From positions 1-64,000 of the forward strand of contig NZ_JAPPRQ010000015.1 in the NCBI RefSeq assembly GCF_026719745.1: a stretch of 64,000 nt of DNA. Reading direction: 5' to 3'. Shown here one piece after another: positions 50,801-59,720 of the stretch. Numbering within the stretch: position 1 is the first letter of the stretch; each line of letters opens with the position of its first letter. The position numbers and the translations under genes were made by a program. The notes under the pieces are model-generated. The model worked only from the letters and a program-made list of their open reading frames with translations. It ran no database searches and had not been told where the DNA came from. Source of the stretch: Clostridium sp. ZS2-4. Its GTDB lineage: Bacteria; Bacillota; Clostridia; Clostridiales; Clostridiaceae.

Positions 50801-52015
50801 GGTGATGACAATATTCATTGGTATGTAAATAAAGAATCTGATTTGAAAAAACCTTATGCTGATGCAAAAACTCATGGTTCACAATTAAAAGGTTCTTTTA
50901 CAGTGCAACCAGGCAGATACTATTTAACTGTATATCACTATCCAGATAAAAAAGAAAATTATTCAGAACATGAATATACAATTAATGTTAATGGACCTAT
51001 TCAAACTGCTGAGAAAATTAATACTATAGTAAGTTTAGAACAATTACAAGATTTGGAATTGAAGGTTGGGGAACAATATACTCTTCCAGCAACTATAAAG
51101 GCAACCATGAATGATGGAAGTGTACAAGATATGGCTGTTACATGGAATGACACAGTAGACGCAAGTAAAGTTGGTGAATATAGCTTAGAAGGAACCATTG
51201 AAGGAACAGATTTAAAAGCGGTTCTAAAAGTAATTGTGAATAAACTAAATAATGGAAATGCGACTAAAGATTATATAAATGCAGAGAGTGAACCAAATAA
51301 CTCCTTTGATAAGGCAAATGGAGCAATAGTTTCTGATGTAAGTGTGTCAGGTAATTTAAATAAAGATGATAATATAGATATGTTCTATTTTGATGTTAAA
51401 TCAGAAGGGGATATAGATATTACAGTAAAAAACAATGGTAATTCAAAAATGAACTGGCTTCTTTACAGGGAATCAGATCATGATAATCATGTTGCATATG
51501 CTCAAGAGGGTACTGATGAATTAAAAGGAAAATATCATGCAAAACCAGGCAGATACTACTTGAAAGCATATATGTATGAGGGCGATACAGCTTCATATAC
51601 TGTTGATGTAAGTGGAGATATTGGAACTGCTGATACTAGCTCAAATGAAAACTTTATAAAAGTAGAGAGTGAACCAAACAACTCTTTTGAAAAGGCAAAT
51701 GGAGCTATAGTTTCTGATGTAAGAGTGTCAGGTAATTTAAATAAAGATGATAATAAGGATATATTCTATTTTGATGTTAAATCAGAAGGAGATATAGATA
51801 TTACAGTAAAAAACAATAGCAATTCAAAAATGAACTGGCTTCTTTACAGTGAATCAGATCATGATAATCATGTTGCATATGCTCAAGAGGGTACTGATGA
51901 ATTAAAAGGAAAATATCATGCAAAACCAGGCAGATACTACTTGAAAGCATATATGTATGAGGGTGATGCAGCTTCATATACTGTTGATGTAAAGGGAGAC
52001 TTAAATAAAAATTAA
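47897..52015 (+). CDS. Secreted microbial collagenase (peptidase family M9) with PKD and PPC domains
   Basis: This 1372-residue collagenase of the ColA/ColG/ColH type has an N-terminal export signal (about residues 22-45, LVASVCLTTLLTVNSATVSL). The M9 activator and catalytic region spans about 85-740, with the zinc motif RHEFTHYLQSRY (His near 559) and downstream glutamate in WFEEGGAELTAG. A PKD domain lies at about 830-905 (SYLWDFGDGTTSTEANPEHV). A PPC-type collagen-binding domain follows at about 915-1035, then an Ig-like domain (about 1040-1115) and two nearly identical PPC domains (about 1130-1240 and 1255-1370). It degrades collagen extracellularly. AAGGAGG site. An attenuator leader precedes it. 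Confidence 0.93.
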   Translation: MKKNKQPYAVYSCKKKDSLNKLVASVCLTTLLTVNSATVSLGMQVPKKNSPVDVKSYALNSISTKASNGTSKTTQDLKNVVHVKDLKNLNANPEPPIQPEEFNALTSTQVASLGNMDDEKEIDKLVHYSISELSRLNYDDLINYLVKLDKYKFNANWRIRNKYIGKVAEFGEYKQEVFDFYKDEKRVQALRDAICERGAQYTDTDTKGLPTIIEVLRTGYYVGFYNKEVDYFNKQEVKDRCLPAITAVQNNQYFTLKSNEQASVIKAIGRLIDSTSCNADVVNKCVPILKEYYDNRDVYIGNNEHKEKEFAVYNLMAGVNHSIGLALFNKNQNRTDSKEIQPKDTEWYGKIDEFIDYLGKFGLMGDFSEQSASLINNGIWITGKLSPYHSDPSKCNYVLTEALKMYPNTTEAYLQAISSIDEQFGGVDYYGNKIDMKEIKDKLKSKLLPKKYSFDNGKFVVIAGDRVTEEKIKRLYWASKEVQSQFFRSYGRDGALDQGHPDDVLTAIIYNSPKEYKMNLFLNGIPTDNGGMYIENEGTFYTWERTPNESIYTLEELFRHEFTHYLQSRYAVPGFWGQGIYQGGRMTWFEEGGAELTAGSTRTSSIVDRKTMVGKLPEDPSKRFKISQIVHATSVTNDLYTYGYVFRSYLYHNRLDIFNKLAEYIKNNDSKGFDKYVDTLANDANLNREYEKYMQKLYENYHSYTLPLVSDDYLVKHPYKNPQEVYSDITSVAALSNVKVEENRSEFFNTFTLRGTYTGNYYQGKELDWKNMNEKANGFLKTLEKYPWSGYKTLTCYFTNYRLDSNYHFQYDVVFNGVLIKDLNNKVPTAKISGECKGITGKVVKFSSKDSVDEDGSIVSYLWDFGDGTTSTEANPEHVYSKGGNYTVKLTVKDSDAATSSTSTTAVLTDYLLTESEPNDRDDDYKDANGPIFNDIDVTAKLDEQDSTDHFYFDVLSDGEVNITINNKGDDNIHWYVNKESDLKKPYADAKTHGSQLKGSFTVQPGRYYLTVYHYPDKKENYSEHEYTINVNGPIQTAEKINTIVSLEQLQDLELKVGEQYTLPATIKATMNDGSVQDMAVTWNDTVDASKVGEYSLEGTIEGTDLKAVLKVIVNKLNNGNATKDYINAESEPNNSFDKANGAIVSDVSVSGNLNKDDNIDMFYFDVKSEGDIDITVKNNGNSKMNWLLYRESDHDNHVAYAQEGTDELKGKYHAKPGRYYLKAYMYEGDTASYTVDVSGDIGTADTSSNENFIKVESEPNNSFEKANGAIVSDVRVSGNLNKDDNKDIFYFDVKSEGDIDITVKNNSNSKMNWLLYSESDHDNHVAYAQEGTDELKGKYHAKPGRYYLKAYMYEGDAASYTVDVKGDLNKN

Positions 52016-52034
52016 ATAGTATGAGGAGGAGAAA

Positions 52035-52583
52035 ATGAATAAGCTATTTTTAACAAAAGGCATATCAGTAGTATTGTTTATTATTGCTATTTTTTTCTAC
52101 AGTGGACAAGTTGCTGTGGCAGCTCCACAAAGTTTTATGCCCGTAAAACTAACTCAACCCAATGGGGATGTAATAGAATGCTTTGTAAGTGGAGATGAAA
52201 TTTTTAATTATTACCATGATGGTGAGGGAAAATTAATAATTAAAAATCCAGACACAGGATATTACACATATGCAAAATTTGAGAAAGATGATTTTAAACC
52301 TACAGATAATATCGTTACATCACAAGAAGTGAAAAAAATAAATAGTAAATATGTACCGGGAAATAATCCGGAGAGTATATTGCCTGTAAAACAAATTAAT
52401 ATTGCAAAAGAAAAACATCTACATGACAAATTAAGAAATGAAATCACCGAATTAGTCATGACAAAATGCAGTGATAAGGATTTAGAAGAACTTAAACAGG
52501 TAGTAGAGTCTTTTTTAGAAGAAAAAGATACTGATATACATGTAAAAATGAAAAAAGTGTACAAGCTAAAATTGAACAAGTAG
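52035..52583 (+). CDS. Stand-alone propeptide-like secreted protein, paralogue of the M6 protease N-terminus
   Basis: This 182-residue protein has a signal peptide (about 8-29, VVLFIIAIFFYSGQVAVAAP). Its body, from PQSFMPVKLTQPNGDVIECF through DEIFNYYHDGEGKLIIKNPD and GYYTYAKF, closely parallels the N-terminal propeptide region of the M6 metalloprotease encoded 10 bp downstream (SYAPVKLVQPNGDVINCYAS). It lacks the catalytic domain and ends in a charged helical region of about 50 residues (KHLHDKLRNEITELVMTKCS). The collagenase lies 19 bp upstream, so the three genes form one transcript. A role as a dedicated inhibitor or folding helper of the protease is inference; a truncated duplicate is the alternative. 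Confidence 0.7.
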   Translation: MNKLFLTKGISVVLFIIAIFFYSGQVAVAAPQSFMPVKLTQPNGDVIECFVSGDEIFNYYHDGEGKLIIKNPDTGYYTYAKFEKDDFKPTDNIVTSQEVKKINSKYVPGNNPESILPVKQINIAKEKHLHDKLRNEITELVMTKCSDKDLEELKQVVESFLEEKDTDIHVKMKKVYKLKLNK

Positions 52584-52593
52584 GAGGAAGAAA

Positions 52594-55266
52594 ATGAATA
52601 AATCAAAAATTAAGAAAATCATAGTAGGAACATTAGTTAATTTAAGTATTTTTTTAGGTACAGGAATAGGAGCACAGGCAGCACCTTTAAGTTATGCTCC
52701 TGTAAAATTAGTTCAACCTAATGGAGATGTAATTAATTGTTATGCCAGTGGAGATGAATTTTTTAATTACTATCACGATGCAGAGGGTAAAATAATAATA
52801 AAAGACCCAAAAACAGGTTACTATACCTATGCAAAATATGTAGATGATAAAATAGAACCAACTAAATACAATGTTACTTCATATGATATGAAAAGAGTAA
52901 ATAGTAAAGCTTTAAATGAGAATGAGTTAAAAAAACCAGATATTAAGATACCAACAGAAGAAATAGAGAAGGCTAAAGAAGAAATGTTTCCACAGCAATT
53001 ACAGCCTAAGCTTAAAAACTTATCTCAGAGAAGTGGAAAGATAAATAACATTGTTATATTTATAAAATTTAGTGACCAAGAGGATTTTCAAAACTTTAAT
53101 TCATATGATGAAAAATTCAACAGCACTAGACGAGGGGTATATTCATTAAGAAACTACTATAGAGAAGCGTCATATAACAAGCTTGATATAGAGACTACTT
53201 TTTACCCAAGACCACAAGGAAATACAGTATTAACATATACTGATACTCATCCAAGATCATATTATGCTAATCCTGGATTTGAAAAAACGCAAAGAGAACA
53301 AACTTTAGTTAAAAATGCTATTGATTATGTTAAGGATCAAATACCAAAAGATTTAGATTTGGATTTTGATAATGATGGTAAGGTAGATAATATATGCTTT
53401 GTAGTAAAAGGACAGAACGAAGGATGGTCCTCACTGCTATGGCCGCATATGTGGTGCTTATACACACAACACGAAGAGATTAATGGAAAAAGAGTGTGGA
53501 ATTATAATTTCCAATTGGAGAGTATGATGGATGTTTCAACCTTATGTCATGAAATGTTTCATACTTTAGGAGCACCAGATTTATATAGTTATACTAATAG
53601 AAATATCGCTCCAGTAGGTGCATGGGATATAATGGCATCAACTGGACGTACTCCTCAGCAGATGGATGCACATATGAAATATAAATATGGTAAGTGGATT
53701 AATGATATACCTGAAATCAAAAAAAGTGGAAGGTATACACTAAAACCTGTTACTTCCTCAGATAATAATAGCTATATGATAAAACTTCCTGGAAAATCAG
53801 ATGAGTATTTTATGGTTGAATTTAGAAATAAAGGAGATTTTTATGATGCATCAATACCAGATACAGGTTTGATTATATATAGAGTAAATACTAGATATAA
53901 TGGAGTTAATAATGGAGGAGATGAAGTATATGTTTATAGAAAAGATGGATGGTTATGGAATGCAAATTTAAGTGACAAAGCAGGAAGAGATAGTTTGGGA
54001 GGAACAGAAAATCCAATATTCTATTCAGATGGTACAGATAGTGGCTTAAAAATTGAAAATGTTGTAGTATCAGGGGATGATGTTTCTTTTGATGTTAGAC
54101 TTCCAGGTGAACAGATTAAGGAACTTCCATTTAAAGGAGATATTGAGACAATAAGAGATGGACAAGCTATGAAAGATGCTCAAGAAATTAAGGGTTGGTA
54201 TGTATATGGAAAAGATATATCAAGAGTAGAAATATTTGTAGATGATATCTTTGTAGGAGCAGCTAAGCAAAGTTCAAGAGAAGATTTAACTGAACAATTA
54301 AAAGACTATTCTCTTGATAATGCAAATTATTCATATATGTTAGATACAAAAAGATTTGCAAATGGAAATCATACTCTAACAGTAAGAGCAGTAGGCGTAG
54401 ATGAAAAGGTAGATGAAGTAAGAAGAAGTATCATAATAGATAATAAAACAACTGGAGATGACGAAATAACTGCAGATGATAATCAAGTATATCTTTCTGA
54501 CTTAAACTGGCAATCAGCAAATGCAGGTTGGGGACAAATTGGAAAAGATATAAGTATTAATAAAAATGCAATAACACTTGATGGTAAGAAATATGAGAAA
54601 GGAATAGGAACTCATGCTGATAGTGAAATTATTTACACATTAGATGGTAAATACTCAAGATTCATATCAGATGTAGGAATAGATGATGAAGTTGGTTTAA
54701 ATGGTTCAGTAGTATTTAAGGTATTTGGTGATGGAAATCTTCTTTATGAAAGTCCAAAGGTAACAGGAAATGATAAGGCTCAGCACGTAGATATTGATGT
54801 AAAAGATATTAATGAACTTAAGCTTATCGTTTCTGGAGAAAGTGATGGTATAGACTATGACCATGCAGATTGGGCTGAAGCTAGAGTATTGAAACCTTCT
54901 AAAACAAACGGTACTTTGACTGCTGAAAAAGAATCAAATGATACTTTTGAAAATGCAAATCATATATCTATGAATAATAAATTATCAGCTAGTTTTAGCA
55001 AAACTGATGATAGAGATGTCTATTACTTTGATGTAACATCACCTGGCAAGATAGATATTAAAGTTAATAATGATGGAAAATCAGGACTAAACTGGCTTTT
55101 ATACCATGAATCAAATCTTGATAAGTATGTTACTTATGCACAAGACAATAAAGGAGAATTAACAGGTTCATATCAAGCGGAACCAGGAAGATATTATTTA
55201 TATGTTTACAAGTATTCTGGAGATAATTCTTCATATACTGTTAATGTAAGTAATGACGCTGAATAA
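52594..55266 (+). CDS. Secreted M6 family metalloprotease (immune inhibitor A-like) with NPCBM and PPC domains
   Basis: This 890-residue exported protease has a signal peptide (about 1-29, ending GIGAQAAP) and a propeptide region (about 30-145). The M6 catalytic domain (about 150-500) has the zinc motif CHEMFHTLGAPD (His near 319, HExxHxxGxxD). An Ig-like segment follows (about 515-625), then an NPCBM module (about 634-765, KGIGTHADSEIIYTLDG) and a C-terminal PPC domain (about 775-888). The NPCBM and PPC modules resemble those of the glycosidase and collagenase nearby, pointing to a shared extracellular target or shared domain stock. It is the last gene of the collagenase transcript and is closed by a family terminator. 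Confidence 0.9.
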   Translation: MNKSKIKKIIVGTLVNLSIFLGTGIGAQAAPLSYAPVKLVQPNGDVINCYASGDEFFNYYHDAEGKIIIKDPKTGYYTYAKYVDDKIEPTKYNVTSYDMKRVNSKALNENELKKPDIKIPTEEIEKAKEEMFPQQLQPKLKNLSQRSGKINNIVIFIKFSDQEDFQNFNSYDEKFNSTRRGVYSLRNYYREASYNKLDIETTFYPRPQGNTVLTYTDTHPRSYYANPGFEKTQREQTLVKNAIDYVKDQIPKDLDLDFDNDGKVDNICFVVKGQNEGWSSLLWPHMWCLYTQHEEINGKRVWNYNFQLESMMDVSTLCHEMFHTLGAPDLYSYTNRNIAPVGAWDIMASTGRTPQQMDAHMKYKYGKWINDIPEIKKSGRYTLKPVTSSDNNSYMIKLPGKSDEYFMVEFRNKGDFYDASIPDTGLIIYRVNTRYNGVNNGGDEVYVYRKDGWLWNANLSDKAGRDSLGGTENPIFYSDGTDSGLKIENVVVSGDDVSFDVRLPGEQIKELPFKGDIETIRDGQAMKDAQEIKGWYVYGKDISRVEIFVDDIFVGAAKQSSREDLTEQLKDYSLDNANYSYMLDTKRFANGNHTLTVRAVGVDEKVDEVRRSIIIDNKTTGDDEITADDNQVYLSDLNWQSANAGWGQIGKDISINKNAITLDGKKYEKGIGTHADSEIIYTLDGKYSRFISDVGIDDEVGLNGSVVFKVFGDGNLLYESPKVTGNDKAQHVDIDVKDINELKLIVSGESDGIDYDHADWAEARVLKPSKTNGTLTAEKESNDTFENANHISMNNKLSASFSKTDDRDVYYFDVTSPGKIDIKVNNDGKSGLNWLLYHESNLDKYVTYAQDNKGELTGSYQAEPGRYYLYVYKYSGDNSSYTVNVSNDAE

Positions 55267-55348
55267 ATTATAGTTATAAAAAGGATTATTAGTGAAAATA
55301 TAAAAACTTAATGAAACAAGACAACAGGCACTAGAGTGTTTGTAGACT

Positions 55349-55395
55349 AAAACTTCTTAAGAATTTTAGAATAAAAATTCTTAAGAAGTTTTTTT
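55349..55395 (+). terminator. Terminator of the CTTCTTAAGAA family
   Basis: AAAACTTCTTAAGAATTTT (55349-55367) pairs perfectly with AAAATTCTTAAGAAGTTTT (55374-55392), with a T-run. It ends the collagenase/M6 operon. Confidence 0.9.
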
Positions 55396-55445
55396 AGTAG
55401 GTGAGAAGCGGTATCTTTTTTAGTTTTTTAAATTGTGTGAAAAAT

Positions 55446-55462
55446 AATCATTATTTGTAATT
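55446..55462 (+). promoter_or_regulatory. 17-bp upstream element shared with the PcfJ gene
   Basis: AATCATTATTTGTAATT is identical at 62357-62373, with similar flanks (TATG.TAA.ATA follows in both). Both sites follow a CTTCTTAAGAA terminator and precede a gene by 45-60 bp. It may be a promoter or operator; the protein that binds it is unknown. Confidence 0.45.
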
Positions 55463-55511
55463 TTATGCTAATATAAGATATAAACTTTCAATATAAATGG
55501 GGTAACTTATT

Positions 55512-56213
55512 ATGAGCAATGAAAAAATTCTTATAGTAGATGATGATAAAGAAATCATTAATTTAATTGATTTCAACTTAAAAAATGAAGGGTACGATAT
55601 TTTAAAAGCATATGATGGAAATGAAGCCCTTCATTTAGTAGAAAATAATGATATTCAGTTAATACTTCTTGATGTAATGATGCCTGAAATTGACGGCATG
55701 GAAGTTTGCAGAAGAGTACGAATGACAAAAAACATTCCAATCATAATATTGAGTGCTAAATCTTCTGAAATAGATAAAGTTATAGGGCTAACTGCTGGTG
55801 CAGATGATTATGTAATAAAACCTTTTAGTACTGTGGAGCTTATTGCAAGAGTAAAAGCACAGCTGCGAAGATATATTTATCTAAACAATAGTGATAAAGA
55901 AAACTCAGAGGAATATTTAATAAACATTAGTGGACTACAAATCAATAAAGAAACTCTTAAAGTCAAAGTATATGGAAAAGAAGTTAACTTAACAAAAACT
56001 GAATACGAAATTGTATTACTTATGGCTGAAAATCCAAGCAGAGTTTTTCCTATGGAAGAAATATTTGAAAGGGTATGGAAGGAAAAATATTTTCAAGGAA
56101 ATAATACAATAATGGTTCATATTGCTAGAATTAGAGAAAAAATAGAAGAAAACCCTAGAGAACCTAAAATTATAAAAACTGTTTGGGGAGTTGGATATAA
56201 AATTGAAAATTAG
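55512..56213 (+). CDS. OmpR/PhoB-family response regulator (VanR-like)
   Basis: This 233-residue regulator has a receiver domain (about 4-118) with acidic residues VDDDKE, phospho-acceptor Asp in LILLDVMMPEIDG, conserved Ser (IILSAKSSEID) and Lys (VIKPFST). The C-terminal winged helix (about 130-232) ends in the standard IKTVWGVGYKIEN. It is followed with overlap by its histidine kinase. The direct GTAAG repeats in front of the serine hydrolase gene downstream are a plausible binding site. VanR/KdpE-like by general pattern; the signal is unknown but may be cell-wall stress, given the target. Confidence 0.9.
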   Translation: MSNEKILIVDDDKEIINLIDFNLKNEGYDILKAYDGNEALHLVENNDIQLILLDVMMPEIDGMEVCRRVRMTKNIPIIILSAKSSEIDKVIGLTAGADDYVIKPFSTVELIARVKAQLRRYIYLNNSDKENSEEYLINISGLQINKETLKVKVYGKEVNLTKTEYEIVLLMAENPSRVFPMEEIFERVWKEKYFQGNNTIMVHIARIREKIEENPREPKIIKTVWGVGYKIEN

Positions 56214-57303
56214 TTTATTTAAAGGAATTCAATTTAAAATATTAAAATCTTTTGTACTTAGTATTTTAGTATCAGTTATTTTAACTATTTTTTTATTATT
56301 TGAATTTTTAAAAGTAGAGTATAACGTTGATTATTCTAATTGGGGTGAATGGTCTAATAAACATGTGAATCAAAATGCATATATTCTAATTGCATTCTTT
56401 CTTATTTTTGTTTTAATAACAACTGTATTTTTTTATATATTCACAAGAAAAATGATTTATCAGATGAATGATATAAATAAAAATATTACGTTAATTTCAG
56501 AAGGAAATTTTAATATTACTATTCCAGTAACTACAAATGATGAAATTGGTCAAATAGCAAACAATATCAATATTATGTCTCGTAAATTAGAGGATTTAAT
56601 TAAAAAACAGCGAGAAAATGAAAAAGTTAAAAATGATATGATAAGCAATATTTCTCACGACCTAAGAACTCCTTTAACATCAGTAATAGGTTATGTGGAA
56701 CTTATGAAAAAATTAGAATATAAAGATAGCGAAGTATACAATAATTGTATAGATATTATATTAAAAAAATGTGATGAATTGAGAAACTTAATAGAAGATT
56801 TACTTGAATATACAAGTATTAATTTTAAAGGAATTAACCTAAAAAAAGAATCTATAAGTATAAAAGATGTAGTAGAACAGGTGATAGTTGGTTTTATACC
56901 AACTCTTGAAAAGGCTGAAATGTCTTTTAACATTAAGTCACCTGATGAAAAAATATTTATTAATGGAGATATAAGCTTAATAGTAAGACTCTTTGAAAAT
57001 ATAATAAATAACAGTATTTTTTATGGAAAGAAAGGGAAAAAGATTAATATTAAAATTATGCTGATAGATAACATGGTTTCTGTAAAAATAATAAATTATG
57101 GAAATAAAATACCAATAGAAGATCAATCTTATATTTTTGAAAGGTTTTATAGAAGTGAAAAGTCAAGAAATACTAATACTGGAGGCAAAGGTATGGGACT
57201 TGCCATAGCTAAAAGTATTGTTGAAGTCCATAAAGGAAATATTAAGGTAACTAGTAATGATGCTGAGACAAGCTTTGAAGTATTATTACCAGCTTGTATA
57301 TAA
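56203..57303 (+). CDS. Sensor histidine kinase (VanS-like)
   Basis: This kinase of about 366 residues has two membrane helices (about 12-33, FVLSILVSVILTIFLLFEFL, and 59-81, AYILIAFFLIFVLITTVFFY) enclosing a short extracellular loop. HAMP (about 82-140), HisKA with NISHDLRTPLTSVIGYVELM and HATPase_c with GGKGMGLAIAKSIVEVHKGN follow. TTG at 56203 overlaps the regulator's stop by 11 bp and suggests translational coupling; an in-frame TTG at 56191 is the alternative, and the ribosome site (GGGGAG) does not settle it. The short sensor loop fits a kinase that reads a membrane or cell-wall signal. Confidence 0.88.
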   Translation: MKISLFKGIQFKILKSFVLSILVSVILTIFLLFEFLKVEYNVDYSNWGEWSNKHVNQNAYILIAFFLIFVLITTVFFYIFTRKMIYQMNDINKNITLISEGNFNITIPVTTNDEIGQIANNINIMSRKLEDLIKKQRENEKVKNDMISNISHDLRTPLTSVIGYVELMKKLEYKDSEVYNNCIDIILKKCDELRNLIEDLLEYTSINFKGINLKKESISIKDVVEQVIVGFIPTLEKAEMSFNIKSPDEKIFINGDISLIVRLFENIINNSIFYGKKGKKINIKIMLIDNMVSVKIINYGNKIPIEDQSYIFERFYRSEKSRNTNTGGKGMGLAIAKSIVEVHKGNIKVTSNDAETSFEVLLPACI

Positions 57304-57305
57304 AA

Positions 57306-57346
57306 TTGTAAGGTTTTCGTAAGAATTTATTAAATGTTTTGTAAGA
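57306..57346 (+). promoter_or_regulatory. Phased GTAAG direct repeats, probable response-regulator site
   Basis: TTGTAAG at 57306-57312, TTCGTAAGA at 57316-57324 and TTTTGTAAGA at 57337-57346 place GTAAG at 57308, 57319 and 57341, spacing 11 and 22 bp, that is on one DNA face. This is the usual layout for OmpR/PhoB-family binding. It precedes the serine hydrolase gene by about 50-85 bp. Confidence 0.6.
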
Positions 57347-57392
57347 TGTTTTTTCTAAACTTATCTTAAAGTTAAGTTTAGGAGGGTTATCC

Positions 57393-59333
57393 ATGAAACA
57401 TATTAATAAATTCTTATTTTTTTTAATTTCTGTTTTTGTATTTATAAATTTTTTAAAATCTTGTACTGTATCTGCTAAGGAAGTGAATAGTTCAGAGTTA
57501 AAAGTATTCTTAAAAAAAACAATAAAAGAAAACTTTGAAAAATATAAGCTTCCAAGTTTAAGTATAGTAGTTGTTAAAGATGGACAAGTGATTTATGAAA
57601 ATGCCTTAGGATATGCGGACATTGAAAATAAAATCAAAGCTGATGCACATATTACTGTTTACAGAATAGGCTCTATATCAAAGCTTTTTACAGAAACTGC
57701 AATTATGCATCTTTATGAACAGGGGAAAATTGATCTGAAAGAAGATGCAAATAAGTATTTAAAAGATATCAAAATTCAAAATAAATTCATCAAAAAAGTA
57801 ACTGTGGAAAATTTACTTACACATACTTCAGGGATAGATGAAGCCACAACTCCATATGGTGCAGCAAAAACTGATAAAGATATGATAAATTTATCTCAAT
57901 TTTTAAAAAAGCATCCTCCAGTTGTTGTAACAGAACCAGGAAAAATATGTTTATACAGTAACATAGGTATAGATTTATTAGGAAATATTATAGAAAATGT
58001 ATCTGGAATAAAATATGAAGAATATATACAAAAAAATATTTTCAATGTTTTAGATATGAAAAATAGTAAGGTAGCATTACCCATAAATAATATGGCGAAA
58101 AACTATGATTCATTAGCTTCAAGTGAGTATTATTACTACAATGATAATCCAGCTGGTGGAATAAATTCAACACCAGCAGATATGGGGAAATTTATGATAG
58201 CACATCTGCAAAATGGAGTATATAAAAATCAAAAAATGTTAAAGGAAGAGACAGCAAAATTAATGCATGAGCATCACTTTGCAAATAATAATAACTTAAT
58301 AGGAATTGGCTATGGATTTTGGGAAAAAAATTTCAATGGAAGAAGAATTATAGGTCATGAGGGAGCATTTGCAATAGGATATTTTGGTGACATGTTGCTT
58401 TATCCAGAAGAAAACCTTGGAATGTACATAGTATCAAATAATTTAACGGTAGCAGCTCATGCTATACTAAATATAGAAAATTCTTTTTTTAATAAGTTTT
58501 ATCCCGATAATACTACTAAAGCTTATAGTAATAGTACAATGAACTCTGATGATGCTGCTAAATATATAGGTACTTATAGATCTTACCATGACAGTGCGAA
58601 AAGTAATTTTTCCAAATTCATGAGCTTTTTGGGAGCAATTGATGAAAATGAGGATGTACAAATTGACTATGATAGAAACAAGAGTACACTGATTTATCAT
58701 GGAATAAGTCATTTGAAGCAAAAGGAAGATGTGGCTTTGATAAAGACTTCAAACAATCTTTTCAGAAGAGCTGATAATAATGATTTAGTTGCCTTCAGAG
58801 AAGAGAAGGGCAAAGTTAAATATGTTTTTTTAAATAATGCACCTTATGATAGCTTTGAAAGGGTAGAGTTTAAAGACAATTATAAATTGAACTTAGCAGT
58901 ATTTATAATTGTAGCAGTATTTTTCATATTTCAGGTACTAAAGAATTTATTTTTATTATTAAAAAATTTGTGTAAGAGGAAAGTTTTTTATAATCATCAA
59001 GAAATTGAGTTTTTTACAATTGGCAGCAGTAAAACATTTAAATTAATGATTTTTACTATAAGCTTGATAAATATAATAGCATTAGCTGGAGTACTATACT
59101 GGATAATATCCTTTGATATGTATTATAGTGTAACTTGGTATATGAAAGTTTCTTCAATTCTTTTAATAGTTTCAACAATTTTAGCAGTAGGAAGTGGTAT
59201 TATATTTGTATTAAGCATTAAGAAAGAAAAAAACAAACTTTCCTATAAAATTTTCGGTTCTTTTAGCTTGCTTAATATATACGCTTTCGTATTATTTTTA
59301 TATAATTTAAACCTACTTGGGTTTAAATACTAA
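57393..59333 (+). CDS. Membrane-bound serine hydrolase of the beta-lactamase/PBP4* family
   Basis: This 646-residue protein has an N-terminal signal/anchor (about 8-25) and a class C beta-lactamase-like domain at about 35-370. Visible motifs are SxxK (RIGSISKLF, Ser near 91), the YxN-type LYSNIGIDLLG and the HxG-type GHEGAFAIGYF. A linker of about 130 residues leads to four C-terminal membrane helices (about 490-640). Such proteins are D-Ala-D-Ala peptidase or esterase-like; the substrate is unknown. It lies behind phased GTAAG repeats and directly after the VanRS-like pair, and is probably its regulated target. AGGAGGG site. A true beta-lactamase is less likely. Confidence 0.85.
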   Translation: MKHINKFLFFLISVFVFINFLKSCTVSAKEVNSSELKVFLKKTIKENFEKYKLPSLSIVVVKDGQVIYENALGYADIENKIKADAHITVYRIGSISKLFTETAIMHLYEQGKIDLKEDANKYLKDIKIQNKFIKKVTVENLLTHTSGIDEATTPYGAAKTDKDMINLSQFLKKHPPVVVTEPGKICLYSNIGIDLLGNIIENVSGIKYEEYIQKNIFNVLDMKNSKVALPINNMAKNYDSLASSEYYYYNDNPAGGINSTPADMGKFMIAHLQNGVYKNQKMLKEETAKLMHEHHFANNNNLIGIGYGFWEKNFNGRRIIGHEGAFAIGYFGDMLLYPEENLGMYIVSNNLTVAAHAILNIENSFFNKFYPDNTTKAYSNSTMNSDDAAKYIGTYRSYHDSAKSNFSKFMSFLGAIDENEDVQIDYDRNKSTLIYHGISHLKQKEDVALIKTSNNLFRRADNNDLVAFREEKGKVKYVFLNNAPYDSFERVEFKDNYKLNLAVFIIVAVFFIFQVLKNLFLLLKNLCKRKVFYNHQEIEFFTIGSSKTFKLMIFTISLINIIALAGVLYWIISFDMYYSVTWYMKVSSILLIVSTILAVGSGIIFVLSIKKEKNKLSYKIFGSFSLLNIYAFVLFLYNLNLLGFKY

Positions 59334-59363
59334 TTCACATTAACATACTTAGGAGAAAAAATT

Positions 59364-59567
59364 ATGAGTGATGAACATTTTGAAAAAAATCTTAACATAA
59401 AAACATCAGGAGATCAAAAGGGAGTTTATGACTCCTTTCATTATAATAAATATGAATCAACTTTTTATGATGCTTTAGAAACCTTGTTTAAAGATTATAA
59501 GTTAAAGGAAAATGATAGTATAGTTGACTTTGGGTATGGAAAAGAAAGACTTGATTTTTATTTTTAG
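59364..59567 (+). pseudogene. N-terminal remnant of a SAM-dependent methyltransferase
   Basis: A 67-codon frame with an AGGAG site encodes SDEHFEKNLNIKTSGDQKG, then YNKYESTFYDALETLFKDYK and NDSIVDFGYGKERLDFYF before the stop. The end is the SAM-binding motif I of class I methyltransferases, where DFGCGKGRLxFY is normal; here C reads Y and the second G reads E. The remaining 130 or so residues are absent. It follows the serine hydrolase by 30 bp and is a decayed gene end rather than a functional enzyme. Confidence 0.65.
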
Positions 59568-59720
59568 GATAGAAAATAAATGAAAACATATAGGAATTCA
59601 AATAAAAAGTTGAAAAATATCGATAAATAATAAATTATAACTAAATATACTATTAAATGTAAATTGAAGAAATTAATAATATGATATAAAATTAAACTGT
59701 AATAGGTCTAATTTTAATAT

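Noticed and set aside
57393..59333. Antibiotic-resistance class C beta-lactamase
   Set aside because: The protein is membrane-bound, much longer than AmpC and has a C-terminal multi-helix domain; PBP4*-like esterase/peptidase is more fitting.
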